A stretch of 64,000 bases of DNA from contig NC_092323.1 in the NCBI RefSeq assembly GCF_036785885.1, positions 7,634,501 through 7,698,500 on the forward strand, in the 5' to 3' direction. Numbering within the stretch: position 1 is the stretch's first letter; each line of letters opens with the position of its first letter. Below, piece by piece: positions 1 to 11,066 of this stretch. Made by a program: the position numbers and the translations under genes. The notes below the pieces were generated by a model. The model did no database searches and was not told the origin of the DNA. It was given only the letters and a program-made list of their open reading frames with translations. Origin of the DNA: Coffea arabica. Its lineage: Eukaryota; Streptophyta; Magnoliopsida; Gentianales; Rubiaceae.

Positions 1-718
1 ATAAATTGAGATTCAATTGATCAAATCGATTCAACTCTGATTTGATGATTATATGTATATATACACATGCACACGTACACACTTGATGCACAAAATAAGA
101 TATTCTATGGACGAATTTAAGATATTACTTGATATAGAGTTAAATATATTTAAACAAAATAAATTTTTAAAATTGTAAATTCAAACCAATAAATTTATCT
201 CAATTGTACCTATTAGAAAAAAAATCTTAAATCCTACACAAATCACAACTATATTTTGAAATTATACAAAATGCATTGGAACTTTTGAAATTAAATAAAA
301 TCTAATAGAACTAAAAAAAAAACGGCAATCGTTGAGTTTGACAGTGAGAAATAGAGAGAGTTTGGTTACTCTTTTAGAAATTAGGGTTGGGAATAAAAGA
401 TTCGATAGATAAGTTTTATATTTAAAACTTTAGATTCATTTATAAAAAAAAAAAAAAAAAAGATGGAAAAAAATGAAAAATCGCAATTCACAAGTCAATT
501 CGGGTTGAACGGTCAGACTGGTTTTTTATGATTTTGACCCATTTTTATTATAAATCAACACTAGTGGTGAATCGGATCGGAGACTTGTCCGGTTCATAGT
601 CTGATCAATCGAACCAGCTGGTTCGGTCCAATTTTCAAACCTTAATATAACAGGTCAAAGTCATACTTTGATTGCCTTCTCTTGTTGCTGGAACTGGAAG
701 CCATTGCTAGAGTTGGAA
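1..718. other. AT-rich intergenic region, no gene seen
   Basis: Very AT-rich sequence with homopolymer A runs and no credible coding frame. Around 490-645 there are repeated motifs of the kind GGTTCGGTC/GAACCAGC, which often occur in degenerate plant transposon ends, but no clean termini or target duplications were found. It probably includes the promoter and 5' UTR of the adjoining MATE gene; no convincing TATA box was placed. Confidence 0.5.
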
Positions 719-1596
719 ATGGAAGATGCTCTGTTGGGAGATAAGGAAGAGAGGAAGAGGGTGGTTGCAACATGGGATTTTTTTTTGCAAGAATTGAAGA
801 GGGTTAGCTGCATAGCACTGCCAATGGTGGTGGTGACAATTTCGCAGCACTTCTCCAGGGTTGCATCGATGATGATGGTTGGACATCTTGGTGAACTCTC
901 GCTCTCGGGCACATCCATTGCTACTTCTCTCACTAATGTTACTGGCTTCAGTCTTCTTGTAATGTCTTCTTTCTTCTTTTCTTCTAAATCTATTACTTTC
1001 CACAGCAATTTATGGTGGTAACTTACTGCAGCAATCCTAAAATAGTGCAAGCAGTTCTGCCGACTCTAAATTAGTACTTCTTCATAATCATTTCTAATTG
1101 TTTCGGTAGACGTATTTGATGAGTGAAATGGATAGCGCATGATAAGGAATATGTTGCATTGAATCAGTAGGCCTCTGTAAGTCTTGGTAAGCTCAATTTA
1201 TTGCAATGGTTCTGTTCTAATGCTTGAACAAATCAGATAATCAACATCTTCCGGTTAAAGAATTTTAACCAAGCACCCTTTGCACCTAGATTACAGCTGA
1301 ATGGCTGATGAGACTCTCAGAGAATTACAATCTTAATCCAGCCAAATTCTGGAAATCTTTTCTATGAGTTTTCACTATCATTCTGATAGGATTAGAAGCA
1401 AGCATGTATATGTACTACCTTTCTGTAGCAGCCACCAACCAATTTCGCAGTATGATCAGCCCGAATTCTATTGTAGCTAATTCAATAACGAATTTTCAAA
1501 CAGTTTGGAATGGCTAGTGCACTGGAAACTCTCTCTGGCCAAGCTTATGGTGCAGGCCAGTATCACAAGCTAGGGATCTATACTTACGGTGCCATC

Positions 1597-2179
1597 TGAG
1601 GATGGTCGTTCCAGCCCGGATAGTCCGGGGGCCTCACCCTGTGGTACTTCTGGAAACACCGCCTCGGCAATCCCCCTCGGGTCGTGACTTCGGCCCCGAT
1701 ACCACCTCGGCTAAGATCTTCTGTCATAAAGCCGAAGTGATGCCTAAATGTCTGACCGCCGGAGAGGTGGGATCTGACCTCTGACACCTGACAAAGCTGC
1801 TCTGACACATGCGCCGCCTGACTTTGACAACTGTTCCGGCGCGCCTTTTCGCAGGAGCCTATCAAATCAACTTGATGCACTGCCCATGCCAAATCTTTAG
1901 GGACCCGTGCCAGCAATCCCTTTTTCCTGTCCATCCTCTATAAATACTCAACACTTCTACTAAGAAATGGAGGATAACCAATTTTCTGGTAAACAACATA
2001 CACTGATTCTCTACTATTAAACCATTTTTCTAATCCCGAACTGACTTAAATTTCGGAGTTATACCGGGGGATTCAACCCCTCTTGTGACTTAAGCAGGTG
2101 ACCAAGACCGCTGTGACCTTTTCAGTCGGGACACTTTAAGCTCTCAGTTCACTCCAACCGGTCAGAAATCACCTCTTCA
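1597..2179 (+). repeat. 5' LTR
   Basis: 583 bp beginning TGAGGATGG and ending CACCTCTTCA. It pairs with the 3' LTR at 10475-11066 at about 97 percent identity. The last LTR base is followed by one spacer base and then the primer-binding site, and the left flank is target duplication copy CCATC (1592-1596). Confidence 0.95.
1938..1946 (+). promoter_or_regulatory. LTR TATA box
   Basis: CTATAAATA in the middle of the 5' LTR, the expected place for the U3 core promoter. The same motif is kept at 10825-10833 in the 3' LTR, so the right-hand copy could drive transcription into the downstream MATE exons. Confidence 0.6.
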
Positions 2180-2181
2180 AT

Positions 2182-2200
2182 TGGCGCCGTCTGTGGGAAC
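2182..2200 (+). other. primer-binding site
   Basis: TGGCGCCGTCTGTGGGAAC lies one base after the 5' LTR. The TGGCGCCGT start matches the 3' end of plant tRNA-Asp type primers used by many gypsy elements; the later bases match less well, so the exact tRNA is uncertain. Confidence 0.65.
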
Positions 2201-2216
2201 GCGAAGACATCAGAGA

Positions 2217-3565
2217 ATGAAGCCTACGCGTTCTAGGAGCAGGAAAGCTCTCACTATTGGGGCTGAGGAGAGTAATGCGGCTCAGCAGGAAGATATTTTC
2301 GAAGGGCAGGAGTCCCCCAGGACTCAGCCCTCAAACGAAGAAGCCATAACCCATATGGTCGAGTTTGTGACCGAGAACCCTAACATCTTCGAGAAGTTGG
2401 GGAGGTATCTTAAGAGACAAGGCAAGCAGAAGGCCGAGTCCTCTAAAAGGAAATCAGATGGATCTCCTGAAGGTTCGTCTGAAGAAGAATCTGACGGGAG
2501 GCACTTGAGCCGAAGTGCTTCAAAGCGGGCATTCTCCAAGGCCACCTCTAAGGTCGCCTCCCTAACCAAGGCATTTTCAAGAGGGCTCTTGGGTCGACGA
2601 CCAGAAGAGGAACCTCAACCCATGGAAAGAGTTGGGGTGGATTACAAGAGGGCTCCACCCTTCACGGATGACATCAACGAGGAGAGGCTTCCTCCCAACT
2701 TCAGCTCCCCTCGATACAATCTTACGACGGCCGAGGTGATCCTGAAAACCACATTCATGCTTTCATCTCGGTCTTCCGCCTATATTGCATCCCTGACCCC
2801 GTCATATGCCGGACTTTCCCAGTATTCCTCCAGGAGACAGCTCGAAAATGGTTCTGGGGTTTAGAATCTAGGAGCATTTCAACCCTGGGGGAATTAGTGG
2901 AGAAATTTCTTCACCGGTTTGTCTCCTCCCGACCTACGACCAGGACCTCGGCTTACCTGTTGAATATGCAACAGAACCCGGGAGAATCACTTCGGTCATA
3001 CGTCCAGAAGTTCCATGAGGAAAACGTGCAGATACCTAACCCCAATGAGCAGGTTACCATTGCTGCTTTTACCTATGGGCTCATTGCCGGGGTATTCAAT
3101 ACGGGGATCCACAAGAACTATCCCCGCACCCTCCATGAACTGTGGTTGAAGGTCGAGAAGGGCATACAGGCCGAAAACCTCAACCGCATGAAGAAAGAGG
3201 TCCAGACCGCCCGCTCAAGGACCGATCCCCGAAAGGGAAAAGAGGCTGGCCGAAGTGAAGTAGGGACGGGGAACTTCCAAAGCCCTAACCGAGATCGCCG
3301 CAGCGTGTTCGACCGGATCTCCAAGGGGAAAGCATCCATCCCCGAGTCCGAGTTGACCCTTTTGAACACTACTCGGTCCCGGGTGTTGTCAGTGATGGAA
3401 CAGAATAACCTCGGGAAAGCACATCCGAAGATGTTCGGTAGCAGGGACAAGAGGAACTCCAACCTCTACTGCCTGTACCACAGAGACATTGGGCACGAGA
3501 CCGAGGACTGTAACGACCTTAAGAGGGAGATCGAGAACCTAATCAGGCAAGGTCATCTGAAGTAG
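2217..3565 (+). pseudogene. retrotransposon gag, frameshifted
   Basis: Gag forms the particle shell of the retroelement. The first ATG after the primer site is at 2217 (MKPTRSRSRKALT). The reading frame changes once near 2720, apparently from a single lost base, after which the retrotrans_gag domain follows (motifs [18 protein letters not shown] and [17 protein letters not shown]). A C-terminal knuckle [15 protein letters not shown] has Cys and His in a C-X2-H-X4-H-X4-C pattern instead of the usual CCHC; this variant is common in Tat-like gags, from memory. The frame stops at TAG 3563-3565, and the same frame then continues openly into pol, so the stop may be a mutated Gln codon and gag-pol may once have been one frame. 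Confidence 0.85.
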
Positions 3566-6500
3566 TTCATCCGCCGAGATGGCGGTCACCAACGTAATGA
3601 ACCCCGACGCGAAGGCCAGAGTGACCAACGCCGAGACCAGGGGCGGATATCAAGAAGTAGTTGTAGGCCCCCTGAGGATCCTAGGGAGACGAGAAGGCCT
3701 CCCCGAGACGGATCTTCAGGTCATGGGTTAGGATATGGGCCAAATATAGCTGGGGTCATCAACACCATCGCCGGAAGTCCGACGGGAGGGGATAGTCAAA
3801 ACTCCCGGAAGAGAACCTACAAGCAAGCCAACCCGAATCAGGCCGAGTCAAGCTCTCGCCTATCCGAGGTGATCTCTTACGAACCCAGTGATCATGTCCC
3901 AACTGCCTCTAGCAGCCATGAGACTTTGGTGATTGAAGTGCTCACCAACAATTACATTGTGCAGAAGGTCTACATTGACCCGGAAAGTTCGGTGGACGTC
4001 ATGTACCTCCGCACGTTTGATAGCCTTAAAATGGTCAGGGAACGCATGACCCTAGTAAGAACCCCCTTGGTAGGGTTCGGGGGACACGTTGTGCATCTCG
4101 AAGGGATGGTGACTCTGACAGTGACCGTGGGGCACCACCCCCATTGTCGAACCATTCCAGTTAACTTTGTGGTGGTTAAGGCTGACTCTCCGTACAACTT
4201 GCTCTTGGGTCGACTCACGCTTAATGCTCTGCGAGTAGTGTACTCCACATACCATCTGAGTTTTAATTTTCCTACCCCCGCGGGTGTTGCTGAGGTAAGC
4301 AGCGATGTCTGCGCTGCCAGAGAGTGCTACCTCACCACTTTGCAGGCAGCCTCCACATCGGCCTCCGACACGAGGTCCGAGAAGAGGTCCAACATCCTAT
4401 CCATTGATTGTATCGACCCTCAGCAAGTTGAGAAGCCCCAGAGACTGGAGGCCGGAGACGAGGTGGAGGTGGTCTCCCTGGACCCCACGAATCCGGATCA
4501 GACGATCCGCGTCGGCACCTGTTTGCCTGGCCCAGTTAAGAAAGGTATGGTGGATCTTCTTAGAGAGTACCGGGACGTCTTTGATTGGGCCGTAGATGAG
4601 GTCCAAGGAGTCCCGCATCACCTCATGGTACATGAGTTGAACGTTGATTCCCAGGCACGCCCGGTCAAACAAAAAAGGAGGCACCTCGGCCCTGAACGCA
4701 GCCGAGCCGTAGGTGAAGAAGTGGACAAGCTCCTGCCCGCAAAGATTATCCGGGAGGTTCAATATCCGACCTGGTTGTCCAACCCGGTCATGGTCAAGAA
4801 GGACGGGGGGGTTTGGAGAATGTGCGTCGACTTCACCGACCTCAATAAGGCCTGTCCCAAAGACTGCTACCCATTGCCCAAAGTCGACACCTTGGTGGAC
4901 TCGGCAAGGGGTTATGAGATCCTCTGTTTCCTTGATGCCTTCAAGGGGTACCACCAGATCGGAATGAGTCCCGAGAACCAGGAGAAAACGGCCTCCTATA
5001 GAGACCAAGGCGTATATTGCTACACCACCAAGCCTTTCGGACTAAAGAATGCCGGGACCACGTATCAGCGTTTGGTTAACCAATCTTTCAAATCCCAGAT
5101 CGGCCGAAATGTCGAAACTTACGTGGATGACATCCTTCTCAAGAGCCAGACGACCTCCACTTTCCTTTCTGACCTGAAAGAGGTCTTTGAGGTCCTCCGG
5201 AAGACGCGAATGATGTTAAACCCCGAGAAATGTGTTTTTGGGGTCACCTCGAAAAATTTTTTAGGTTACCTCGTCTCAAGGCGAGGCATTGAAGCTAATC
5301 CAGATAAAGTGAGAGCGATCCAGGAAATGTCTCCATCTCGGTCCATCCGTGAGGTACAGAGGCTCACAGGACAGTTGGCGGCCTTGAACCGATTCCTGTC
5401 GCAGTCAGCTTCCAAGGCATTGCCTTTTTTCAAAGTTCTCAAGAAGGCCGACAGCTTCTCCTGGACTGAAAAATGTCGACATGTCTTTGAGCAACTAAAG
5501 GAGTACCTTCACCACCTCCCAACGCTCACCTCGCCTCGGCCAGGGGACAAGTTGATTTTGTACCTGTCTGCCGCGGTCGAAACTGTGAGCGCGGTGCTGA
5601 TAAGGGAGGAGGGAATACAGATGCCAGTCTATTACGTCAGTCAAGTCCTCCGGGTTCCGGAGACCAGGTATACCCAGGCGGAGAAGCTCGTGCTGGCCTT
5701 AATCCACGCAGCCCGCAGGTTCAAGCCTTACTTTTTAGCTCACCACATTTGCCTGAGAACTAACCAGCCCCTCAGGCAAGTTTTGTCACGTCCGGAGGCT
5801 TCCGGACGTCTTACTAAATGGGCCATTGAACTGGGGGAGTACGACTGTCTTACGAGTCTCAAACAGCCATCAAAGCTCAAGCCCTCGCGGATTTCCTAAC
5901 TGAACTCACTTTTGATGAAGTGATTGAATCCACCTCGGCCACCACTGAGTCTCAGCGGTGGATTCTACATATGGACGGCTCTTCCAACAGTGAGGGTAGT
6001 GGGGCAGGTTTGCTCCTCGAAGACCCCAGGGAGAGGTGTGCTCGTATGCCTTAAGATTTGACTTTGTCGCCTCAAATAATGAGGTCGAATACGAGGCAGT
6101 CATTGCCGGACTCCAGCTGGCCCGCAAACTCGGCGCTATGCACATCTTGGTTTACAGTGACTCCCAACTCGTCGTGTGCCAGATATTAGGTGATTATGAG
6201 GCCAGAGAAGAGGTCATGCATCGCTACCTCTCCAAAGTCCACCAGTTGATCGCACACTTCGAGTCTTTTAAAATTCAAAGAATACCACGATCGCAGAACA
6301 AGTGGGCCGACGCCTTATCTCGGCTTGCTTCTACCTCGTTTTCTGACTTGAATAAGACGGTTTTTGTGGAAGTTTTAGCCGAGTCGGGATACTTAGGAGA
6401 AGTCGTGTATCCCGTCTATCCCGGAGACACTTGGATGGGCCCCTTGATTCGATTTCTCAGTCGGGGGGAGCTCCCTGATGACCGAGCAGAATCGAGAAAG

Positions 6501-7663
6501 CTTCAGCGTAAAGCAGCTCGGTATGCCCTTCGACAAAATCTCTTGTACAAGAGGTCCTATCTCGACCCGTGGCTGCGGTGCATCACACCAGAAGAAGACC
6601 AAATGATCCTCCAAGATATACACGAGGGACTCTGTGGTGCTCACGTCGGCTACATGATGCTCGTCAAAAAAACTCTGTTGCTAGGGTATTTCTGGCCCAC
6701 CATGAGGGTAGATGCCCAGATCATGGTCCTTAGTTGTCCTGCTTGCCAGCATCATGCCCCTGAGCACCACCAGCCGACCAACCTCATGATCCCCATCACC
6801 TCGCCCTGGCCTTTCGAATAATGGGGGACTGATATAATCGGCCCATTCCCCAGAGCCCCAGGCAACTACGCTTACGTGGTGGTAGCGATGGATTACTTCA
6901 CCAAATGGGTCGAGGCCGAGCCTCTAAGAACCATCACTGGGTCAGCCGTTCAAAAATATTTCTGGAAGAGCGTGGTTTGTCGCTTCGACCTACCCAGGTG
7001 GTCATCTCGGATAACGGCAGGCAGTTCGCTGATAATCATTTCAAGGCGTGGTGCGAAAATCTTGGGATTAAACAGCATTTCACCTCGGTTGGACACCCCT
7101 AGGCCAATGAGCAGGCCGAAAACTTCAACCGCACTCTCCTCCATGCCCTCAAAACTAGGCTACATCGAGCCGGATCATCCTGGATGGAGGAACTCCCTAG
7201 CGTGTTGTGGTCTTACCGGACCACCCCGTGGTCATCCACCCAAGAGACCCCGTTCTCTTTAACGTATGGGTCCGAAACTGTCGTCCCAGCCGAATTCATC
7301 ACTCCGAGCCCACGAATGGCAGCGTGTGCCGCCGAACTCAATGAAGAAAAACGACGAGTTGACCTCGACCTCGCCGAAGAGAAGCGTGACATGGCGGCGG
7401 CCAAAGTTGCTATTTATAAAAATATCCTAACTGGCTACTACAACGCCCGGGTCAAACACCTACGGTTCAGTCCGGGAGACCTTGTGCTCCGGAAGAATTC
7501 GGTCAACCGAGCTGAAACTCAGGGGAAACTTAGCCCCAAGTGGGAGGGACCCTACCGTGTTGTCGAATCCAGCCAAAACGGATATTGTAAATTAGCTTAT
7601 CGGGATGGTTCTCGGGTGCCTCGAACTTGGCACGCTGAGAACCTTAGATTGTATCACCCCTGA
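3566..7663 (+). pseudogene. retrotransposon pol: protease, RT, RNase H x2, integrase (defective)
   Basis: The polyprotein copies RNA to DNA and integrates it. In order: an aspartic protease region (near 3975, DPESS where D-x-GSS is usual, so the active site may be degraded); reverse transcriptase with CVDFTDLNKACPKDCYPLP, FLDAFKGYHQI and the catalytic YVDD near 5120; the RT-linked RNase H (to about 5845); a second RNase H (about 5955-6330, MDGSSNSEGSGAG, YSDSQLVV); integrase HHCC zinc site (HEGLCGAH...CPAC, near 6625-6750) and DDE core (TDIIGPFP, VVISDNGRQFADN, NEQAENFNRTL). Breaks: frame changes near 5847, 6033 and 6990, and in-frame stops at 6819-6821 (TAA) and 7100-7102 (TAG). The end at 7661-7663 (TGA) looks original. 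Not functional in cis. Confidence 0.9.
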
Positions 7664-7893
7664 AGTGTATGTACTCTGTTAGTTAAACTTATCTGTTATT
7701 TCTCCTTTAGTGTTATTTTATTCTATGTGAAAAATAAGGGGACAAAGCAGCAGTAAAAAAGAAAAAAAGGAAAATCGAGCTCAATTAAAAAGGCAAAAAT
7801 ACAAAGTTATATTGAAGTACAAAAAGAAGACCGAGGTCCAGAATGCTCCTAAGCATCCACGACCTCGACCCTTGGGTACAAAATGGAATGTCT

Positions 7894-10056
7894 CTAAGCA
7901 TTCCTTGCCCCGGAGCCTGGTTCACCCATAGTTTCTCCCTCCACCCCGGCGTCTTGCTGACCTTCAACCTCTCCGCCGGTCTGGTCCCCTTCGAGGCCAT
8001 CGCCATCTAAGTCGAACTCTTGAAGCCACTTGTTGAACTCGGCGCGGACCTCGATTAGGTCTCTTCCGGCTATAATGCCTTCGGCCATGCTGTCGCACAG
8101 CTCTTTGGCATCCTCATTATAGCTCGGCGCATCTTGGAGAGATTCCTGCTGTTCAGAAGAGAGGAAGGGCGCCGCGTCATTGATCACCGTGGTGTAGCCA
8201 AACATGAAACTCGGCAGCGTCAGTTCGCTGAGGTCGCGGTTGAAAGACTCCGACTTGCGGAAGGCTTCCAAGGCTGACACCCCGGCCATCTCTATCGCTT
8301 TTTTGGATGACTGCTCCTCCTGCGCTCTTCTCTCTTTTTCTTCACCGAGGGCGGTTATCAAAGTGTTCTTTGTCACCTCGGCCCAATTTCTGGCCGCCTT
8401 GGCCTTATCTCGCTCCAACTCGGTGGCTCTTAGTCTCTCTTCCAGTTCAACAATTTTCTTCTGAAGATCGGAGGGTGGCTCGTACGTTTCCATTATGTTC
8501 CCATAACGCTGAATCATCTCAGCGAAAAAGGTCGTGGTGGATGCCCAGGAAACTGAGGCACTCTGCATCAGCTCGTCATGAGTGAGCTTCCTGGCATAAG
8601 TGTTGTCTCGTGACAGTACTGAATGGACGAGGAGCTCTTGTGCGACCAGAGGGTTTTTGCAGCGGTCGTTGACATTGATGTTTCACTCCGGGCACCATTG
8701 TGCTCCGGAGTGCCTCTTGTCCTCCCCGGCCTCTTGAACAGGCACGTGGTGGAGATTGAACAACGAAGACCCCGTGACGGGGTGATCTGGAAAAGGTGTT
8801 ACACCCTGACCCCGGGGTGGAGAAGCTATGGTTACTTCTCGAACGGGGACCCCTACCGGAATGGCTGAGTCTTGGGATCCCCCTGGAGTGGCCGAGGTGC
8901 GTGAGCTTTCCCCCACAATCACCACGGGAGATACGTGGCTCGCCGTTGTTACGGCAGTCTTCTTGGCCGGCCTGGTGGAGGGCTCAGCAATGTCCTTGCG
9001 TTTCTTTGGTCTTTTGGCCACTTCGACTGCCGTCCCGGAGGTTATCAAGTCAAAAACTCTCGTCACTGCGAAGTACGAAAGGAGAGTTAGTTAGAATCAA
9101 GAAAAAACAAACAAAGTAGGGAATGAAAAAGTACAAGGTTTCTGTAGCCTAGAGGAGAAGAAGACGGGGTGATCCGAGCTGATCAGAGCTCGGCTGAGCC
9201 CGCCGTCAACAAGAACTGCCTCAGAAAAATTCCAACAGTTGATCTTGAGGCCCGACCCCGTCAGTTTCTTGAAGTTGCTCTCCTCCAGTTTACCCGGAGA
9301 GGTCTCTTTGACCGGAGTGGGAGGCCTCCACCAGAACCCTCTAGGGAAATCCTCAGCTGGAACGAAGATGAAGTTTCCCTTCCACTCCTTTATCGAAGTG
9401 GGGGAATCTACCACCAACTTCGGGATCTTATTCCCGAAGTAAAACCAACCCTTTTCACTTCCGTTGTTTTTGAGCGAGTAACACCGGCGGAAGAGGTTGA
9501 CAGTGGGGTCTATTTCTTGATGTCGGCATAGCAGTTGGAAGCCGACAAGAACGCGAATGGCGTTGGGGGTGAGTTGAGTGATTCTCACCCCCCAATACCT
9601 CAAGCAGTCTCGAAGAAACCTTGTGGTGGGCATTCTGAGCCCAGCCTCCAGTTGATCCACATAAATAGCCACTCTACCTCTTGGTGGTAGTGCGGCTGAC
9701 TGATCTGGCCGAGGCGGATAGATGCTGTAATTCCTTCTCCAGGGATATCGGTGAACCACCTCGGCTACCAGAGTTCGATTCATGATGCTGCCAAATGTAG
9801 GCATTTGGCCGTAGTTGAGTACTGATAGATCCGGAGGGGTGGCTGGTTCTTGCACACCCTCATCCCTGGGAGCCTCGTCGCCGAGGTCGTCGTTATAATG
9901 GACCTCAGCTTCAATCTCTATCTCTTCTTCCTGCTCTTGGAGTAACCCGATCTGGTGGGACGCTCCGGCACCCTCTTCTCTCGGTTCGGAGGCAGTCCTC
10001 TCCTCGGATGGGTCGGGCCTCACTGTATCTTTGTGGGTACGAGCTGTCATAGCCAT
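7894..10056 (-). pseudogene. antisense gene of the retroelement, putative gypsy-type transposon protein (Transposase_28-like)
   Basis: Opposite in direction to gag-pol, between pol and the 3' LTR. Exon 1 (10056 down to 9135) starts MAMTARTHKD, has an acidic Glu-rich stretch, then a conserved block (LRMPTTRFLRDCLRYWGV, NAIRVLVGFQLLCRH, GWFYFGNK) resembling the Pfam 'putative gypsy type transposon' family. A 69-bp intron (9134-9066) with GT and AG ends and a CTAAC branch-like motif joins exon 2 in frame. Exon 2 has a basic linker (AKRPKKRKD), a coiled coil (VELEERLRATELERDKAKA, about 8300-8450) and an acidic C-terminus ending near 7894. One in-frame TGA (8683-8685) interrupts exon 2. The full frame would be nearly 700 codons. 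The function of this family is unknown; the intron is inferred. Confidence 0.7.
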
Positions 10057-10186
10057 TACTAAAGAGAAAGAAATGGACTTACTCAGAAGATGCGGTTTAA
10101 GAGATTGTCGAAGTGAAAAGACAGTGAAGCGAAGCTCTGGGGTGATTTGGGATTTCTGGTAAAGAGTGAAACGGTAAAAAGGAACT

Positions 10187-10195
10187 CCTATTTAT
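10187..10195 (-). promoter_or_regulatory. candidate TATA box of the antisense gene
   Basis: ATAAATAGG on the minus strand, about 130 bp upstream of the antisense gene's ATG at 10056. The stretch in between is pyrimidine-rich like a plant 5' UTR. It lies outside the LTR, so the antisense gene may have its own promoter. Confidence 0.5.
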
Positions 10196-10451
10196 GGGCT
10201 AACAGGGGGAAGATGAAAAGGCGGTACCTTTGGGATTCTCGAGGGCACGACCTCTCTCCTCATTAATGAGTACTGTTCATCTGACCGTTGATTTCACGTC
10301 CATCCATGGATCCGTCATTAAAGCTGACAGCCGTCCTTTCACTTCTCTTCCACTCCCATCCACGCGGTCATGACATGTCCTTGCTGTACTCCGTGTCCTA
10401 CACACTTGTCAGCCTCGGGAAGTAACTATATCGGGAGGCAACGATCTCGCC

Positions 10452-10474
10452 CTTCCCGAGGCTTGGGGGCTTAG
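10452..10474 (+). other. polypurine-tract region
   Basis: The sequence immediately before the 3' LTR contains GAGGCTTGGGGGCTTAG. It is only partly purine, but it occupies the required position for plus-strand priming. Confidence 0.5.
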
Positions 10475-11066
10475 TGAGGATGGTCGTTCCAACCCGGATA
10501 ATCCGGGGGTCTCACCCTGTGGTACTTCTGGAAACACCGCCTCGGCAATCCCCCTCGAGTCGTGACTTCGGCCCCGATACCACATCGGCTAAGATCTTTT
10601 GTCATAAAGCCGAAGTGATGCCTAAATGTCTGACCGCCGGAGAGGTGGGATCTGACCTCTGACACCTCTGACACCTGACAAAGCTGCTCTGACACATGCG
10701 ACGCCTGACTCTGACAACTGTTCCGGCGCGCCTTTTCGCAGGAGCCTATCAAATCAATTTGATGCACTGCCCATGCCAAATCTTTAGGGACCCGTGCCAG
10801 CAATCCCTCTTTCCTGTCCATCCTCTATAAATACTCAACACTTCTACTGAGAAATGGAGGATGACCAATTTTCTGGTAAACAACATACACTGATTCTCTA
10901 CTATTAAACCATTTTTCTAATCCCGAACTGACTTAAGTTTCGGAGTTATACCGGGGGATTCAACCCCTCTTGTGACCTAAGCAGGTGACCAAGACCGCTG
11001 TGACCTTTCCAGCCGGGACACTTTAAGCTCTCTGTTCACTCCAACCGGTCAGAAATCACCTCTTCA
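10475..11066 (+). repeat. 3' LTR
   Basis: 592 bp, same TG...CA ends as the 5' LTR. It is 9 bp longer because a CTGACACCT unit is repeated around 10660-10678. It is followed by target duplication copy CCATC (11067-11071). Confidence 0.95.

Larger units (their letters stand above)
1597..11066 (+). mobile_element. Ty3/gypsy LTR retrotransposon, Tat type, with antisense extra gene
   Basis: A complete 9,470-bp element with TG...CA LTRs, flanked by the 5-bp target duplication CCATC (1592-1596 and 11067-11071). Removing one copy and the element restores the MATE exon reading frame. Internal order is primer-binding site, gag, protease, reverse transcriptase, RNase H, a second RNase H, integrase, then an antisense gene, a purine-rich tract and the 3' LTR. 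Two RNase H domains and extra antisense ORFs downstream of pol are recorded for the Tat clade (Ogre, Retand and Grande relatives). Frameshifts and stop codons mean this copy is not autonomous. By hand count the LTRs differ by about 17 substitutions (14 transitions) plus one 9-bp indel over about 583 aligned bases, so insertion was fairly recent. Confidence 0.93.

Noticed and set aside
1997-2020. TCTCTACTATTAAACC resembling a Helitron 5' end
   Set aside because: It lies inside both LTR copies and is part of the LTR sequence; there is no matching 3' terminus.
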